Source of the DNA: Heterostelium multicystogenum
Lineage: Eukaryota > Evosea > Eumycetozoa > Acytosteliales > Acytosteliaceae
NCBI GenBank assembly: GCA_003667245.1
Contig: RCNN01000121.1
Location: 27,296 to 91,295 of the forward strand
Direction: 5' to 3'
DNA: 64,000 bases
The translations under genes were made by a program, and so were the position numbers. The notes beneath the pieces were generated by a model. The model was not told where the DNA came from and did not search any database. It was given only the letters and a program-made list of their open reading frames with translations. Below are positions 12,463 to 26,343 of the stretch, in pieces. The number at the start of each line of letters is the position of its first letter. Within the stretch, counting starts at the first letter, position 1.

Positions 12463-13174
12463 ATCTTTTTATCAATACTATGTATATATTTATTTATATA
12501 TAATTATATTTTTAATATTTAATTATTTCAACAATAACCATTTATTCATTTGGTACAAAAATTTTTGTAGTAGAAAAGATCTTTTTAAAATTCAGAATAT
12601 CCTTTTGAAGTATCATCTTATATTTATATATGGAAATCTTTAGTTTTTTAAAATTCCAAATGACTTTTAAACTTTATTTTCTAGATCAATTTAACAAAAT
12701 AAGACCAATTTGTATTCTTGACTTGATACTCCTATATCCTACACTATAAATATTAAATAAATATATTAAAGAACAATAATAAGATAAATGTTTCCAGATT
12801 GGAGCAATTTATTGAATTATCCATGAATTTTATAAATTGGTATTTTATATACATTGTTTTAATTGTTAGTAAATAATTATTCATAAATAAAATAGTTTTT
12901 AATCTAACAAAATTATAATTAATTATATAATGATATTCATTAATAATATAATATTAATATATCTTCATGAAATATATTAATTGTGTTGAGTTTAAGTATT
13001 AACTGAAAAAATTGACTGTGAACATGAATCTTCATTTCAGCGCTTAAAATATTTTTAAAAATTTTTGATTGTGTCGAATTTCATAACTTTACAAATCAGA
13101 GTCTGATAGATCTATAAGATTTATACTTCTATCTGTAGATATATTCACTAAAGTAGAGTAGATTTATTTTAGAC
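12463..13174. promoter_or_regulatory. Shared intergenic region between divergent MDR and nup62 genes
   Basis: About 712 bp, over 80% A+T by eye, holding the 5' flanks of both genes. Poly-A and poly-T stretches and TTAAT/ATTAAT words are frequent. No RNA gene or clear operator seen. Confidence 0.4.
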
Positions 13175-14560
13175 ATGTTTGGTAGTACATCGGGAACTTC
13201 AGGTAGTACAGGTACTAACCTGTTTGGTGGTACTTTGTTTGGTGGCTCTAGTTCGGCTTCGACTACACCATCGGCAGGTTCTACTTTATTTGGATCCACT
13301 GCAACTGCAACTGCTACTCCATCAACAGGTATTAACTTATTTGGTGGATCAACATCTACTCCATCAAACTCACTGACTTTATTTGGTGGTGCTGCTGGTG
13401 CAGGTACCGGTACTACTTCAAGTGCTTCAACTACTTCTCCTTTGTTCGGTGGCAGCACCTTGGCACTACCCTCCTCTACACCTGCTACATCTACAGGAAC
13501 CAACCTCTTTGGTTCTAGTTTGACTGCAACTCCATCCACAGGTAGTACATTATTCGGTGGATCAAGTTTGACCGCAACTCCGCCAGCTACAAGAAGTGGA
13601 ACCACTCTTTTTGGTTCAAGCGCAACACCATCGACTAGTACATCACTTACATTACCATCATCAACATCTGCTTCAACAGGTAGTACTTTATTCGGTGGTT
13701 CAAGTCTATCCACACCATCTACAACAGGTGGAAGCACTCTATTCGGCGGATCAAGCTTAACTACGCCATCTACTGGTACATCACTTACATTACCATCATC
13801 TTCATCCACCACATCCGCAACAGGTAGTACTTTATTCGGTGGTTCAAGTCTAGCCACACCATCTACAACAGGTGGAAGCACTCTTTTCGGTGGATCAGGT
13901 TAACAACTCCCGCTTCAACTTCTTCATCAGCCTCGACAACTGGAAGTACATTATTTGGTGGATCAAGCTTAAACAACTCCTGCTTCAACTTCTTCATCAA
14001 CCTCAACAACTGGAAGTACATTATTTGGTGGATCCACTACTCCTGCAACAACTCTTGCAACAGGTGGTAGCACTCTATTCGGTGGATCAGGTCTTACTAC
14101 TCCTGCAGCAACTCCTGCAGCAACTCCTGCAGCAACCCCTGCAACAACCCCTGCAGCTGGCAGTACTCTATTCGGTGGATCAAGTCTTACTACTCCAGCA
14201 ACAACTCCTGCAACAGGTGGTAGCACTCTATTTGGATCAAGTTTAACTACTCCCGCAGCAACTAGTTCATTCAACATCGACGGCCCCAGCAACAGGTGGT
14301 ACTTTATTCGGTGGATCAAGCCTAACCATTCCAGCCTCAACTGCTTCATCGACCACATCAACCTCATCCGGCACATCTTCATCAAGCACTTCAAATTTAT
14401 TTGGAAGTACACCATCATCCAGTGCTGGTAGTACATTGTTCGGAGGTTCAGGCTTAACAACACCTTCTTCACTTGGTACATCTAGCTCAACTTCATCCAC
14501 AACTTCATCAATTTCTGGTCTCACCAGTGGATCATCAGGATTATTTGGTCCTTCATCAAC
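13175..14560 (+). repeat. Degenerate FG-repeat coding array (S-T-L-F-G-G-S units)
   Basis: Recurrent units of roughly 60-90 bp encode ...GSTLFGGSSLTTP... with SST/TTP/ATP spacers. A GCAACTCCT-type 9-mer is repeated in tandem at about 14108-14150, encoding repeated A-T-P. The regular codon pattern also generates long spurious open frames on the opposite strand. Confidence 0.8.
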
Positions 14561-15578
14561 AACTGGAGCTCAAACTTCTACCACAACTATAACCCCAACA
14601 TCTAGCTCAAGTGGATCCAGCACATCATCTGGAACTACTACTTCATGTTTTTTCAATACAATTGGACAGACATCAACCTCAACTATTACGCCAACCTCAA
14701 CCTCACCATCAACCACAGCAACAACTACAGCACCAGCAGAAAAATCCGTCACTTCACCCCTTACAACCTCCATGCTTTCTACAACCAAACCAGCTACGGA
14801 AGATGTCATCGAAATTAATGAAAGTAAAATTTTAGAACAACTCTTTGGAGAGTGGAGCACAGAGATTGAGAAACAAACCAGAGAATTCTATCACCAAGCC
14901 AAGCAAATCTATCAATGGGATACATCTATCATGGAGAACTCTCAAAAGTAAGTAATCTAAAAGGATTTACTAGTATAACATTGATTAACCTTCACTCATA
15001 CTATAGCTTAATAAATTAATGGAAACAGTACAACAAATAAACTCACAACAACAGTCACTAGAACAAGTCATCAATATTATAACCGATCAACAATCACTAC
15101 TCGAGAAATCATTGAATGCACTCGACCAGAAGATTAAATCAAATCCAAGACAAAATGAATCCTCTTCTGATATTGAGAGAGAAAGAATGTAAGATGTTAA
15201 CAGTATATTATTTGGAAAAGATTATTTATTCACACTTTATTTAATTGCAGCTACTACTCAACAAAGAAGATTGACGAGGATATAATTAGCATTGAATCGA
15301 AACTACAATCAATTGTATCAAATATTAACCAATCACAACCGAATGACCCAGTCGACCAAGTATGTTACAGCATTTATTTATTATTTATTTACCATAGATT
15401 ATAAATATACTAATCATACTTCCAATTTCTACAGAAACAACAAATTGTAAAGATTTTAAATGATCATTTGAATGCACTCCAATGGTTGGATAAAGGATCA
15501 ATGATATTACAAGAATCTCTTAATGAAATTCAGTCTCTTGAAGATGACCTTTCTATTACAAGAGTTAGCAGAAGATAG
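13175..15578 (+). CDS. nup62: FG-repeat nucleoporin Nup62 (Nsp1 family)
   Basis: Central-channel nucleoporin that carries import/export receptors. The first about 500 residues are Ser/Thr/Gly/Pro with repeated S-T-L-F-G-G-S units, starting MFGSTSGTSGST. The C-terminal coiled coil is of Nsp1_C type: ILEQLFGEWSTEIEKQTREF, YHQAKQIYQWD, then LEQVINIITDQQSLLEKSL. Exons: 13175-14947, 15007-15188, 15251-15359 and 15435-15578. The FG region has several frameshifts (near 13900, 13972, 14270-14300), and exon 2 has one near 15018 where one extra A restores the coiled coil. The protein ends SITRVSRR. It converges on warA with 95 bp between stops. The repeats alone would fit other FG nucleoporins; the C-terminal coiled coil is what points to Nup62. 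Confidence 0.87.
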
Positions 15579-15673
15579 AAAAAAATTCAACAAATAAAAT
15601 TATACAAGCAAATGGCTCATACCTTAATAGGAAAAGATTCATTTTTGAAATATTTGCAAAAAATTTATTTTAG

Positions 15674-17503
15674 CTAATTATGGTTTTGGCTATGATAACT
15701 ATGAGAGTTACTAATAATTCTGCCAGAGTAAGAGTTGTAATAATCTTCGTTATCAGACTCATTGTCGAGAATTTCGTTGATTGAGTGAGAGTGGTGTCCA
15801 TTGCTTACACTACTACTGCTGTCATATCTGTCTCTTTTTTTGTTGTCCTTAGGTTTATCATCTTCTTCGCTCAAGTTAGAGTGATTTGAGTTCTTTAAAA
15901 GTATTTCCATTATTTCTTTGTCTTCTCCTTCTCTTTGCAATGATTTCAAGAGCCAACTTCACTGAAGAACCCTTGCCAATTAAATATTTTACAAAATTAA
16001 ACTTTCCTGTCTTAGCAGCCAAATATAAAGGTGTATGTCCTTGGTCGTCTAAAACATCTATATCACCATGATAATTGTCAAAAATAAGTTGTCCCATCAT
16101 TACTGTACCATATTGCACGGAAAGATGAAGAGCATTTTGTTGATTACAAGTCTATAAATTATTTCTATTAGTATCGGATGTTGGTTATATTAATTTAGTA
16201 TAACTTACATTTAAATCTAAATTGGATCTATTTTTTTAATATTTTTTACAGTTTTCAATTCTACCCTCTCTGATAGCATAGTGAATTGGAGAAAATCCTT
16301 CGTTGTTTGTTTGTTGGGGTTGGCTCCTCTTTCTAAGAGGTACGAGACAATTAAATCGTTGCCCATAAGTGAGGCGGTGTGCAATGGAGTATGACCTTCG
16401 CGATCAACAGATTCTAAATCAGCTCCATGTTTTGCTAAAAGCTTAACAATACCAATATAACCCATAATCGAGGCATGGTGTAATGGAGTGTAGTTATTTA
16501 CATCGTATACAGAAGGCTTAGCTTCGTTCTCTAAAAGAAGCTGGCAAATGCGCTCAAAACCTTTGAGCGAGGCAATGTGTAGTGGGGTCTCTCCAGTTGT
16601 TTGATGGCGAGTCGAAACCTCGGCGTGATTATCAAGCAGACATCTGACGATGTTTGTGTGTCCACTCTTGGCCGAGGCATATAATGGAGAAACACCTTCA
16701 TCGTTAACCAAATTAGGATCGGCACCAAATTGGAGTAAGTACTCCACAATGTGAAGATTTCCCAAAAGGGATGCGGCAAGTATTGGGGTATTACCCTGGT
16801 TATCACGGATATTTGGATCGGCACCGCTATCTATAAGTCTTCTTACTTGGAATTCGTATCCAAGAACTGCTGCTGTGAACAATAGAGAGAGACCACGGCT
16901 ATCTCTGGTGTTTTACATCGATGGAATTTGGATCCTCAGGGTTGTAACGGAGGAGACTCTCTGCATTACCTGGGTGTAACAATATACGATTCCAAATGGA
17001 TGCTACAGAAGGGGATTTATCACCTGGTGAACTAGATCCAGATTGCTTTTCGTTTACATTTGAATGTACATCACTCTTCAAAGAGGAAAGGCCATTGAGT
17101 GTGTCATAGAGATGCTCCGATGATACACCAGTCAAAGGTGGCTTAAATTCCATATTTCTAGCTTTGGCACGTCTGTTTTGGAACCAAATTTGCACGGAAC
17201 GAGGTGTCATACCAAGCTCTATGGCCAATTGATTTCTCAAATTCAGACTTGGGTGTTGGTGAGAAAGGAAAATTCTCTCTAAAATTTTTAAGTTGGTCTG
17301 GGGAGGTTCTCTTCTCTTCTTCTTTAATGGGTCATCCTCGAGGTCCAAAAGACTGCTTGTTGAAAGTGAGAGTGATGGTGAAAGACTTTGTGGCATTGAT
17401 TGTGGTTGTGGTGATTTGTGCTTTTGATTCTGATAGTAGTCACTACCAGATCCTCCATACATGCTGTAAGAAAGTGGTGCAGATTGCTTCATATTCTGCG
17501 AGT

Positions 17504-17539
<36 letters not shown>

Positions 17540-17745
17540 GGTAAGGTGATGAATATTGATAAGCAGCTCGGTCTTGTGTAGGTGCTCTTCCTTCCATATA
17601 GTGATACTGTGGAGGGGGGTGTTTGTTGGTACTGATGAGATGGAGCATGATGATGTGACGATGCTGGTGGATATCCATAAACGTTAGATGGTTGCATAGA
17701 GTAGTGTCCACCGACAGGTGGATTCATTGCTACTCGATGAGACAT
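15674..17745 (-). CDS. warA: Wariai: homeobox plus ankyrin-repeat protein
   Basis: Nuclear regulator; in D. discoideum, loss of warA enlarges the anterior-like/prestalk-O compartment in slugs. Order from the N-terminus: a His/Tyr/Gln-rich low-complexity region with a long poly-Gln tract (CAA repeats, about 17505-17541); a homeodomain containing LKILERIFLSHQHPSLNLR and ending IWFQNRRAKAR (about 17310-17160); then at least seven ankyrin repeats (GNTPILAASLLGNLHIVEYL, GETPLHIASLKGFERICQLL, NYTPLHHASIMGYIGIVKLL, GHTPLHTASLMGNDLIVSYL, GHTPLYLAAKTGKFNFVKYL) and a Ser/Asp/His-rich tail. An intron lies near 16152-16210. Frameshifts occur at G6 17614-17619, TTTT 16911-16914, near 16300 and near 15950. 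The homeobox-ankyrin combination is essentially diagnostic in dictyostelids. Confidence 0.93.
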
Positions 17746-20395
17746 TATTATTATTTATTATTGTAAATTGTCTATTCTATTATTAGTTAGTTGTTATTTT
17801 GTTTGAAAATTTGTTAGTCAACTGTAATTAAAATTTGATTGAATAGATGGTGATGATTAATTATAAAATTGATTTATTAAATATTATCACCAAAAAAGAC
17901 ACAAACCACAGGCAATTTTTTGAAATTGCAAAAAAAATTAAAATAAAAATAATTTTGCTAACAATAATAATAACGATTTGTTGTCTTAATTGTTGTGTGT
18001 TGTTCCTTTTTGTGTGTGAATGATGAAGTTTCAGGTTAGTGTTGGGCAGTAACTTGATGTTGACCAATAAAACAACGCTTTCGATGGTTTGTCAGTGCCA
18101 AAAACTCTGATTTAAAAATCAATCAACAACATAAATAAGATAAGTGAGATTATTAAAGTAAAGGTAGTGAAGAGTTTAGACCAAAGACAACAATTTGTGT
18201 TCAGCGATTTATCAATTGTTGACTGTTAGAAAAAAGAGTATGAAATGATCTTGTCAAAATTGGGGTTATCTTTGAGAATAAACTTTTGACAATAATGATT
18301 GTGTAATAAATGATTTCTTAAAAATTAATATTAATAATATAATAATATTTTATTAATTATTGTTTTGTTAAATACTTTTTTATAATAGCTATTATTATTA
18401 ATTATAATAAACATCAAAATGATTTTTTTACATAAACAAACTGCAAAGAGAATGAATAATAATAATAATAATAATAGCTATATCAAATAACAAATATGTT
18501 ATTGAGGTTAATTTACAACTGGGTTATTATTAAACATTCATTAATTGTGAAATTAATTAATAGTGACAGAATGAATCTAACGACTAACGATGTTGTTAAA
18601 TTCGTTCAGTTTTTTTAATACTAGTTGTATATGTGTGTTTGATTTGTTGGTGCTATCATTGATGAATGGCCAATGTACAATAAAAACCACTTATATTTGT
18701 TTAATTGTGTGATGTGTGTTGTTCTCAATGTAGTAATAGGGGATAGTTACTTTAAGCTTAGTAATTTAACTATTATAGATTTATACTCTCGTAAACTCCT
18801 GCTGTTGTTGTTGCTGTTGTTATATATTTATCTTAAATTGCTTGTTACTATAATTTGGTTATTATTAATTGTTGATGAAGAGATTCCTCTGTTCTGCTCT
18901 GTTTTGCACAAGTAAATTTAATACTATTAAAATATTGGTGTTACTGATAGTAATAATATTTTTACTATAACAAAAAACAAAACTAATAAAACACAAATTT
19001 TATTCTTTTTATTACTTATTATTTATTGTAGTAATCGAGATGATTAAGTTTATTTACTGTGATAAATAAAATTGTATTAAATAAATAATAATATTATTAT
19101 TACTTGTTATTATTTAATGTAACTAACTAATAAAAAATAAATAAAATTTAAGTGATTAGTTAGTGGTGGTGGTAATAGTAGTAAAGGGGGTAATAATAAT
19201 AATAAGAATAATAATAATAATTCAATTTGTTTAACAGCTGAAAAAGAATGGATCTCAATTAATTTAATTAATAAATTAATTAATTTGTGTGTTTTGGTTA
19301 GAAGTAAAGAAAAAAAAACAAATATTGGTTGTTTGTTATGTTGGTGTTTTGGTGGGTGTGCTTATTCTTGTTATTGAAATCAATTAATAAAAACAAAAAA
19401 AAGTGATTTAAAAAAAACAAAAAACAAAAAATTAATTTGAAAAACCAAAAATAGGAATCAATTAATATTTTAATTATTTTTGTTAAAATTAATTAATTTG
19501 GATATCTCGTTATTATTTAATTAATAGGTCGTGGTTTATTTTTTTATTGACAATTTTATTATTCTTACAACGTTTGTTGTCTACTAACAATGGTCCAGTC
19601 TTTTAAGTTGCTCAGCTGCCCAACTCTTATACCCTTTAAATTCAATAATATTTCATAACACTTTTGCTATCATGTTACAAAATATTCAAACTGACTGAAG
19701 ATCTTTTATCCTCTGAAATTCTGTTTCTAGTTCACAGAAATATTATTCATATAAATGTGTGATTGAGTTGGTATCTTGGGTAACTACTTTGAAATATCGT
19801 CATCAAAAAGGATACCAAAAGACTATTTTATGGTAACATCCTAAATGCTGGAAATGTTCTCTCATTTTCATAAATAAACATATATATTTACCCCAAAAAT
19901 GACGACAACATATAATATTAATTGTGGTTGGTGGATTGTATAAGTATAGATACATTAGTTGTAAAATGTATGAATAGTCATCATTCATTGATCTAAATTA
20001 AATGTATATAAATCTACAAAATGACATGATCTTTGAAGATACTTTTCCAATTCGAGTTATTATATATATTTATCTGGATCTCATCTACCATATTTTGCAA
20101 TCTGACTTTTCATAACATGTTAATTAAATTCATTAATTTATTAATTTGAATATTTGTAGAGATAAAACAAAAGAAAGAAGTATCTCTTTCTATTTATCTA
20201 TTTAAACATCTAGATCAAAATATTGTTTTATTTAATTTAAATAAAATATAAAAATAAATAAATTGAATGAAACAATGTGTGTGTTATTATATAGCACGAT
20301 CCGATCCGATCCGATCTTTTTGTGTTGTGAACTGACGTACCACCACAAGTTACCTAATATTCATTCGTTGGTAGTGTTTTTAGCTTCTTTAACTA
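17746..20395. other. Long AT-rich intergenic region between warA 5' flank and noxC 3' end
   Basis: About 2.65 kb, extremely AT-rich, with many AAT/ATT microsatellites, poly-A and poly-T runs, and TTAATTAATT palindromes near 19255-19285. It should contain the regulatory region of warA. The small ORFs (18673-18915 +, 19803-19988 -) are Leu/Ile/Tyr-rich and look like chance. No tRNA or conserved element was recognised. Confidence 0.45.
20298..20316 (+). repeat. (GATCC)n pentanucleotide microsatellite
   Basis: Four successive GATC units spaced by C (GATCCGATCCGATCCGATC), just beyond the noxC stop codon and inside or next to its 3' UTR. A looser GATCC/AATCC series occurs at about 30355-30380. Confidence 0.8.
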
Positions 20396-23300
20396 TTAAA
20401 AATTTTCTTTGTGGAATTTGAACTTGGTTCCTTTCAAACCTGAGAAATGTTTGCATTTGGCATAGAGTTCTTTTGAAAGTGCTGGTGGTCCACAACAGAA
20501 TAGTCCAATAGCTATGATAGTTCATTATTAATAAATTATGGTGAGTTAGTGGAAAATGTTTTTTTATATAACAATATATGATGTACTTACTTTCACCAGG
20601 GTATTTGTTTGAATAGTAATCAAATATAGCATCCCAATTTGGACGTCCCCAATGAGTTTTAAATGGAAGATTTGTAGTTGGATCCAGTCCTTGATGCTTG
20701 AACATTTTTTCCAACCCATTCCACAACATAAAAGATCGTACATCGTTCTTTGGTATACATTGAGTTGTAAAGGTATGAATTGAAATCTTGGGTGTTTCAT
20801 TTCCAGTTCTTGCAATTTCTATTGAAATAAAGATAAATTAGTATTTTGATCTATGTTCTTAATGATAGTTATATTTAAATACCCATTAATAGTTCTTCGA
20901 ACCATTGGAAGCAATTGGGGTCTCGGTTCAACCAGAAGAAATGAACTTTATCCAGATTGCCTATGTCCATCATTTTTTCGTTTGATGCGCCATAGTTTCC
21001 AGAATTTCTGTTTTTGTAGGAATCCTTTTTCAATTTAATATCTTGCAGTAGTGAAGCCATGGGAGCTACTCCTATACCCGCGCCCACCAAAATGATTTGT
21101 TTCTCTTTAAGTGCATATTGAGATGATGAGCCAAATGGTCCATCTATGTTGATTTCGATATCTTTTTCATTGGCCATCTCCAGGTCCATGGTTTGACCGG
21201 TTTGTTTCTTGGAGAGGAAATCAAATAGCGATTTTGTCCAGCCACCGGTAACACGTATATGAACACTAATGTGGTCCTGAATTGGTGATGAAGTCATAGT
21301 AAATGGATGCCACTGCATCTTGGATATTTGGGGGTACATTGACGAGAAGATATTGTCCTGGTTTATAATTGAAGGTGCTTGGTCTGGTAAAAGTGAGATT
21401 GATGACTTTAGAGTTTTTAAGGCTAAAGTTAACAATTTTGACCTTGTGTGTCTTGGAGCACATTCTGAATCCTCTGTCCAAAAGATAGAGTGCAGCAGGG
21501 CCAATAAACCATTTCCAAAATGATGGAGGTGAAATCCATCCTTGTGAACCATGTACAATAAGGAGGACATAGAACAGAATGAACAGATGATGAGTGTAGT
21601 AGAATCCTTCAAAAAATCTTTTTCTAAAGCTCTTGAATGAACAGGCGAGCATAACGAGGAGTATTGCGAGCATGAGGAATCCAGTGATTCCAGGAACACT
21701 AAGAAATATCATTGCCCAAACTGTTGGTCTTATAGTGAAGTGTGGAAACATGCAGTTAAAGAATACAATATCTGGCTTAGTCGAGGCAATTCCCATACCA
21801 AAGAACCATCCAACACTATATAATGTATATTTATCAATTAATAAAATGAATTATATGTTCATTCTTTTGGGTTTGCACTTACGTATGGACAAGTGAGGCT
21901 AGAATGAGGATCAATGCAAATATCTTGTGGAATGTGAGGTATTTATCTACAGGCACAAGTGACCTTAGTTTTGTATTTCTTATCCATGTGAACATTTGCT
22001 TACACATGGTTAAAAGGATAATCGATGCGTTGAACCTGATGGTACCGGCAGCAATTCTAGTTATATATAGACCATTTCCAAATAGATGAAGTGCCAAGAA
22101 TGAGTTGGACACCACAAAATAGGTCCAAACCGTAATTCCAACATTCATTAATATAATCAATAAAATGTATATAAGCTTGATACCTTCTATATTGAAATAA
22201 GTTTTGATATCGATATGTTTCTAGATAATGAGAATGGGAATGGGTCCAAGTTGTTAGTTTATCGTATTTGACTACCTAATAATTATTACTAATCTAAGAT
22301 AGCATACTTTGGTTTCAGCTGGTTTGGTGGAGGTGGCGGTGGTAGTTGTCTCATGATCTTTAATGGACATCATTACCTCTCTGAATTCGTTGAAATCAAT
22401 AATTCCATCCTTGTTAATATCAAATTGCTCAAAGACATTGTCTACCAAATTCTCCAAGGTCATGTCCGATATCGATAGTCCATTTTGCTTGACTCTAAAG
22501 CTGAGCACACTCTTTAAATCAGTTCTATTAATAAATCCTCTATTGTAGATATCATAGAGATGGAATGCACCTATGCATTGGAAGATTGTTAATATCGATA
22601 GGTTTAAACCAATTTAGAAGGTAATATGTTCTACACTGCTACATACTTTGGATTCTTTCTTCTTTAGTACCTCTATTTGCCATGATCAAATAAATTTGAT
22701 TGATAATATCAAATAGATTGACATACTTTGATGCCTTCTCTTTCTCCTTATCTTTTTCTTTCTCTTTCTTTAGTTTCTTCTTCTTCAACAGCTTGTTTTC
22801 TTTCTTTGTATTGCCAGGTGCTTTGCTAATTACATCATTGCTAGTACTATTTGTATAATTACTATTGATATGATCATTGATATTGACGCCTATATCCTTG
22901 ACCTCAGTGCTATCTATGCTCGAATCAGAGCTTGAGATACCGCTAGATGATTCATTGTCAATATTTTGCTGCTGTCGCTGTTGCTGTTGTTGCTGTTGAT
23001 GCTGTTGATGCTGTTGTTGTTCAATGATGTTGTTTAGTTTGTTTTCAGTGAGAGGGGTGTTGTTAGCAGTACTTGTGAATTGGCACTGCTCATCGCGTGG
23101 ACTGTTAGTTAAGCTCGTCGGCTGGCTATCAGTGTTTAGTTGTTCTTTGGGTAAGTTGTAGAAGGTTGGTGTTTCAATGGGAAAAGATCCGGCAATAGGT
23201 CTTCGCAAAATGTTTATATTATTCTCGGAGAAGTTACTCGAGTCGTTCGAAAGATTGCTGCTGTGGCTTTCGAGACTCCTGCTCATGTAGTTGTTTTCAA

Positions 23301-24005
23301 AGTTTTGACTTGGCTGATCATCTTGGCAGCTTTTGACTTCCTTTTCTTTTGAAGCCTGTTTTTCAGCTGAATGTGATTCCAAAGGAGTATTACCATGAGA
23401 TTCGCTATCTTGGTTATTCTGTTTGGATTTAGACTTGGATGTTTTGATGAATTTATCTGTGGGAGGAGGAGCTGGGATTGATGCTGTTGTTGTTGGAGGT
23501 CGATATTCGAATTGGTGGAAAATCAAATCCAGCAAAATAGGGTCCTGAATCTTAAAAAGTGCAGTGAAATCATTTCGATCAATTAGGATGAGTCTCTTAT
23601 CGTGACAGTTTGTGCTGTCATCTTCAGATCCATTACTATTCTTCAAATGAATATATTCCTTAATTATATGTTCATTCTCTATAGTGTAGAGGGGTGTTTT
23701 GTTAGTGAGTTTATAAAATTCATTTTTACATTTTCTTTCTTCTGTCAGATGAAATTTTCCAGAATTTTCCAGATATTTTTATAGCATCATGTACAACAAA
23801 TTATGAATAATTTACCTTTATATTTATCGATGACTATTTGTTGATAGTCTGGCATTATCCTATTGATTGAATTGCTTCTATTGACTCCTATGTGCGGTAG
23901 CTCATTTAAGCTTTGGTCTAATTGTCTGATGGAATGAAAATCATGTGGATTTTTGATTTCCTGAGGTTGAGACAATGGAATATTTTTAAATATTCTAAGT
24001 TTCAT
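20396..24005 (-). CDS. noxC: EF-hand NADPH oxidase (NoxC type)
   Basis: Calcium-regulated superoxide-generating flavocytochrome. N-terminal exon 24005-23787, then a Ser/Gln/Asn-rich low-complexity region with a Gln/His tract (about 23020-22970) and a Lys/Glu-rich segment. Two EF-hand loops follow: [12 protein letters not shown] (degenerate, about 22545) and [12 protein letters not shown] (about 22430-22395, canonical). The membrane domain has paired heme His motifs ([19 protein letters not shown] and [17 protein letters not shown]). FAD motif HPFTMTSSP is near 21305-21275 and NADPH motif [10 protein letters not shown] near 21095. The C-terminus reads [12 protein letters not shown] and ends KFKFHKENF at a stop at 20396-20398. 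Introns lie near 20510-20592, 20820-20882, 21815-21882, 22185-22310 and 22575-22645. Frameshifts occur within the FAD-domain exon and near 20740. The EF-hands separate it from the gp91-like NoxA/NoxB. Confidence 0.9.
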
Positions 24006-26343
24006 CTAAAGATGGAATTCTATCCATTTCTTAGGGATATCCTATTGCTAATAGTAAAAGAAATTGTATTAATTTTGATATAAATTATAATAATTTAAAG
24101 ACCTTTTTAAATGGATTGAGTTCCAATACTGTTGGGACATACATATAATTTAATAATAGATAAATAATTGTATGAATAATTAATATTAAAGGTCGTACAC
24201 TCCTAATAAAACTATAGTTAAATCCCAATGATTTTGTCCAATCGGATTTAAATATAATGAAATGATGCAATGTTAACACAAACTTATTTAAATAATAAAA
24301 GCTAATGAAGTTAGATTGATTAATTTTAATAAAGTAAATGAATTAAACGCTAACTTTTTGTAAAATGTAGTAACTACATTCAAATAACAATGTATTTTTT
24401 AAAATAGATATAGGGATGTTTCTATCAACAAGAAGTTGTCTATTGAAATGTGTATAATATCTAATCTGAATTAATTGTCCCATATTACACTATTACTACT
24501 AAATTTAAATTAATTAAACAACGAACTATAGTAAATAACAAAAATTACTACTGGATATATTATTAATGATAGCTAAGCATTTAACACTTTTAAATCTCCA
24601 CAAATGTTGATATTATTGTTAATGTAAACGAAAACTGTGGACTCTAGATGAAACACAAGAATAAATACGATTAGATAAAATTCTCCACTGGACGTCAGTG
24701 CTCACCTTTTTGGGATTGTATGTTTTCCAGATTTAACTTCTTCCTATATTGTTATTTTAGTAACTGTAGCAGTTATTTTTTTGTGTTGTTGGAATTTATT
24801 TACTAAATATTGTCTAAAATATTCCTTTGTGAAATAAATAAAATGTCGATAGGAAATATAGAAAGTGAGAGTGGTATATCTAACAAAGAAAAAAAGTAGC
24901 AACAATAAATGTATTTTTCAGTCGTTTTGATTAATTTGTATAATTTTATTGTTTATTTTTTAGTCCAAATATACTCTGAATCTATGTCAGCAATGGCTTT
25001 GTACACTTTTTGATCCACATGTTATTAAAATAGCTCTATCTAACAACCATTTTGTTGTTGTTATTATTCAATCCTTACCTTCATATATGAGAACAATAAT
25101 AACCATTCCACTTCCATTTCCATTCCCATGCAAACCAAACCACCACCACTCTTTTTATAACAACATCATCACATATAATATTTCCCAATAAACAAATTAT
25201 TATTAAATAGTTCAATAATGTTCTATTCTACATTATTGGTTGTCAATTATCCTAATATTCTGGATTGTACTGAGCAGAACCGAATGACAAATTTAATACT
25301 GTTCACCAACAGCATTGTCAACAAACTCAACAATATTCAATTTATTTAAATATCTAATTCAGGTGTGAGTATGATTGAGTATGTTGGGCGAAATGAATCC
25401 AGAACGATGTGGTGCGAAAAATGAGAAACAAGACAACAATGCTAACTTTATTAATATAAATCTTAATACTTCATATTGCAATAGATGCTATATTTTTAGG
25501 AATGGATGTTGTAGTTGTTGTTTCGATTGCTTCAAGTTTGACACTGCAGCTGTGTTGGTGCTGGTTTGTCATATTAATAAATTAAACATGTAAACTTTTT
25601 GTTTAAAAGTTGTCGATGCCAATACTACACATCGAACATATTGATTTGACAAACCATGATTCACTTCTTTCATGAATTCACTCGAAATATCTAGTGTTTG
25701 TTAATGCAACCACATGTCACACACAACACAGCAACATCCACCCCTCCCACCCACCCAATCAACCACCATCATAAACACCAAAAATACTAATAATCCATAT
25801 TCATATCATCAGTCGAATGACAATCATTAATCATCAGTCAGTCAATCAATCAATCAACTAAACATATATATACATATATGTACATATATATGTATGTATA
25901 AATATTCTGGTTTATCTAGATTAATATATATTTTGTATAATTCGATGTATTTATTTGTATATCTACAACGAAATAGTAAGATCTAATTTAGATTTAATAA
26001 ATATGAAAAGTAGATGATGACTGATGATTAATATGTTTAACATTGTCTATTATTGTGTCATCGTGCGAATGTTCGTTTTTTGTTAATTGTTACTTGCAAA
26101 GGAGATAAAGATATATTGAATGTTTATTTATATTAATATTTAAATATACAAATAAATGCTATTTTTTGATTGGTTTGATGGAAAGAAACTATAAAAGTGA
26201 ATATTTGATGGTGATGGTTATGGTGATGATTGGTTTGATGGCTTAAACAATTAAACATATATCTAATTTAATTGTCTAAAAGTTGATATTGACAGTTTAG
26301 TATTATATAAAGTTCTATTTTTAAATTATTGGTTGCAACCAAT
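24006..26343. other. Gene-free intergenic region
   Basis: 2.3 kb with 5' flank of noxC and 3' flank of the gelsolin-family gene. It is AT-rich with slightly GC-richer patches at 24640-24720 (including the small inverted repeat CACTG...CAGTG at 24683-24697) and 25060-25160. ATAC/GTAT alternating sequence occurs at 25863-25900. Small ORFs here look like chance. No gene recognised. Confidence 0.45.

Noticed and set aside
13129..13881. 250-residue open frame antisense to nup62 rich in PPNKVLPV repeats (also 13969-14481 and 14267-14524)
   Set aside because: It is the mirror of the FG-repeat codons; the sense strand has clear Nup62 repeats, a proper start and a conserved C-terminal coiled coil, so the antisense frames are by-products.
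18673..18915. 80-residue ORF in the warA-noxC intergenic region
   Set aside because: Leu-rich run comes from a TTG/CTG repeat; no homology, splice or codon-use support.
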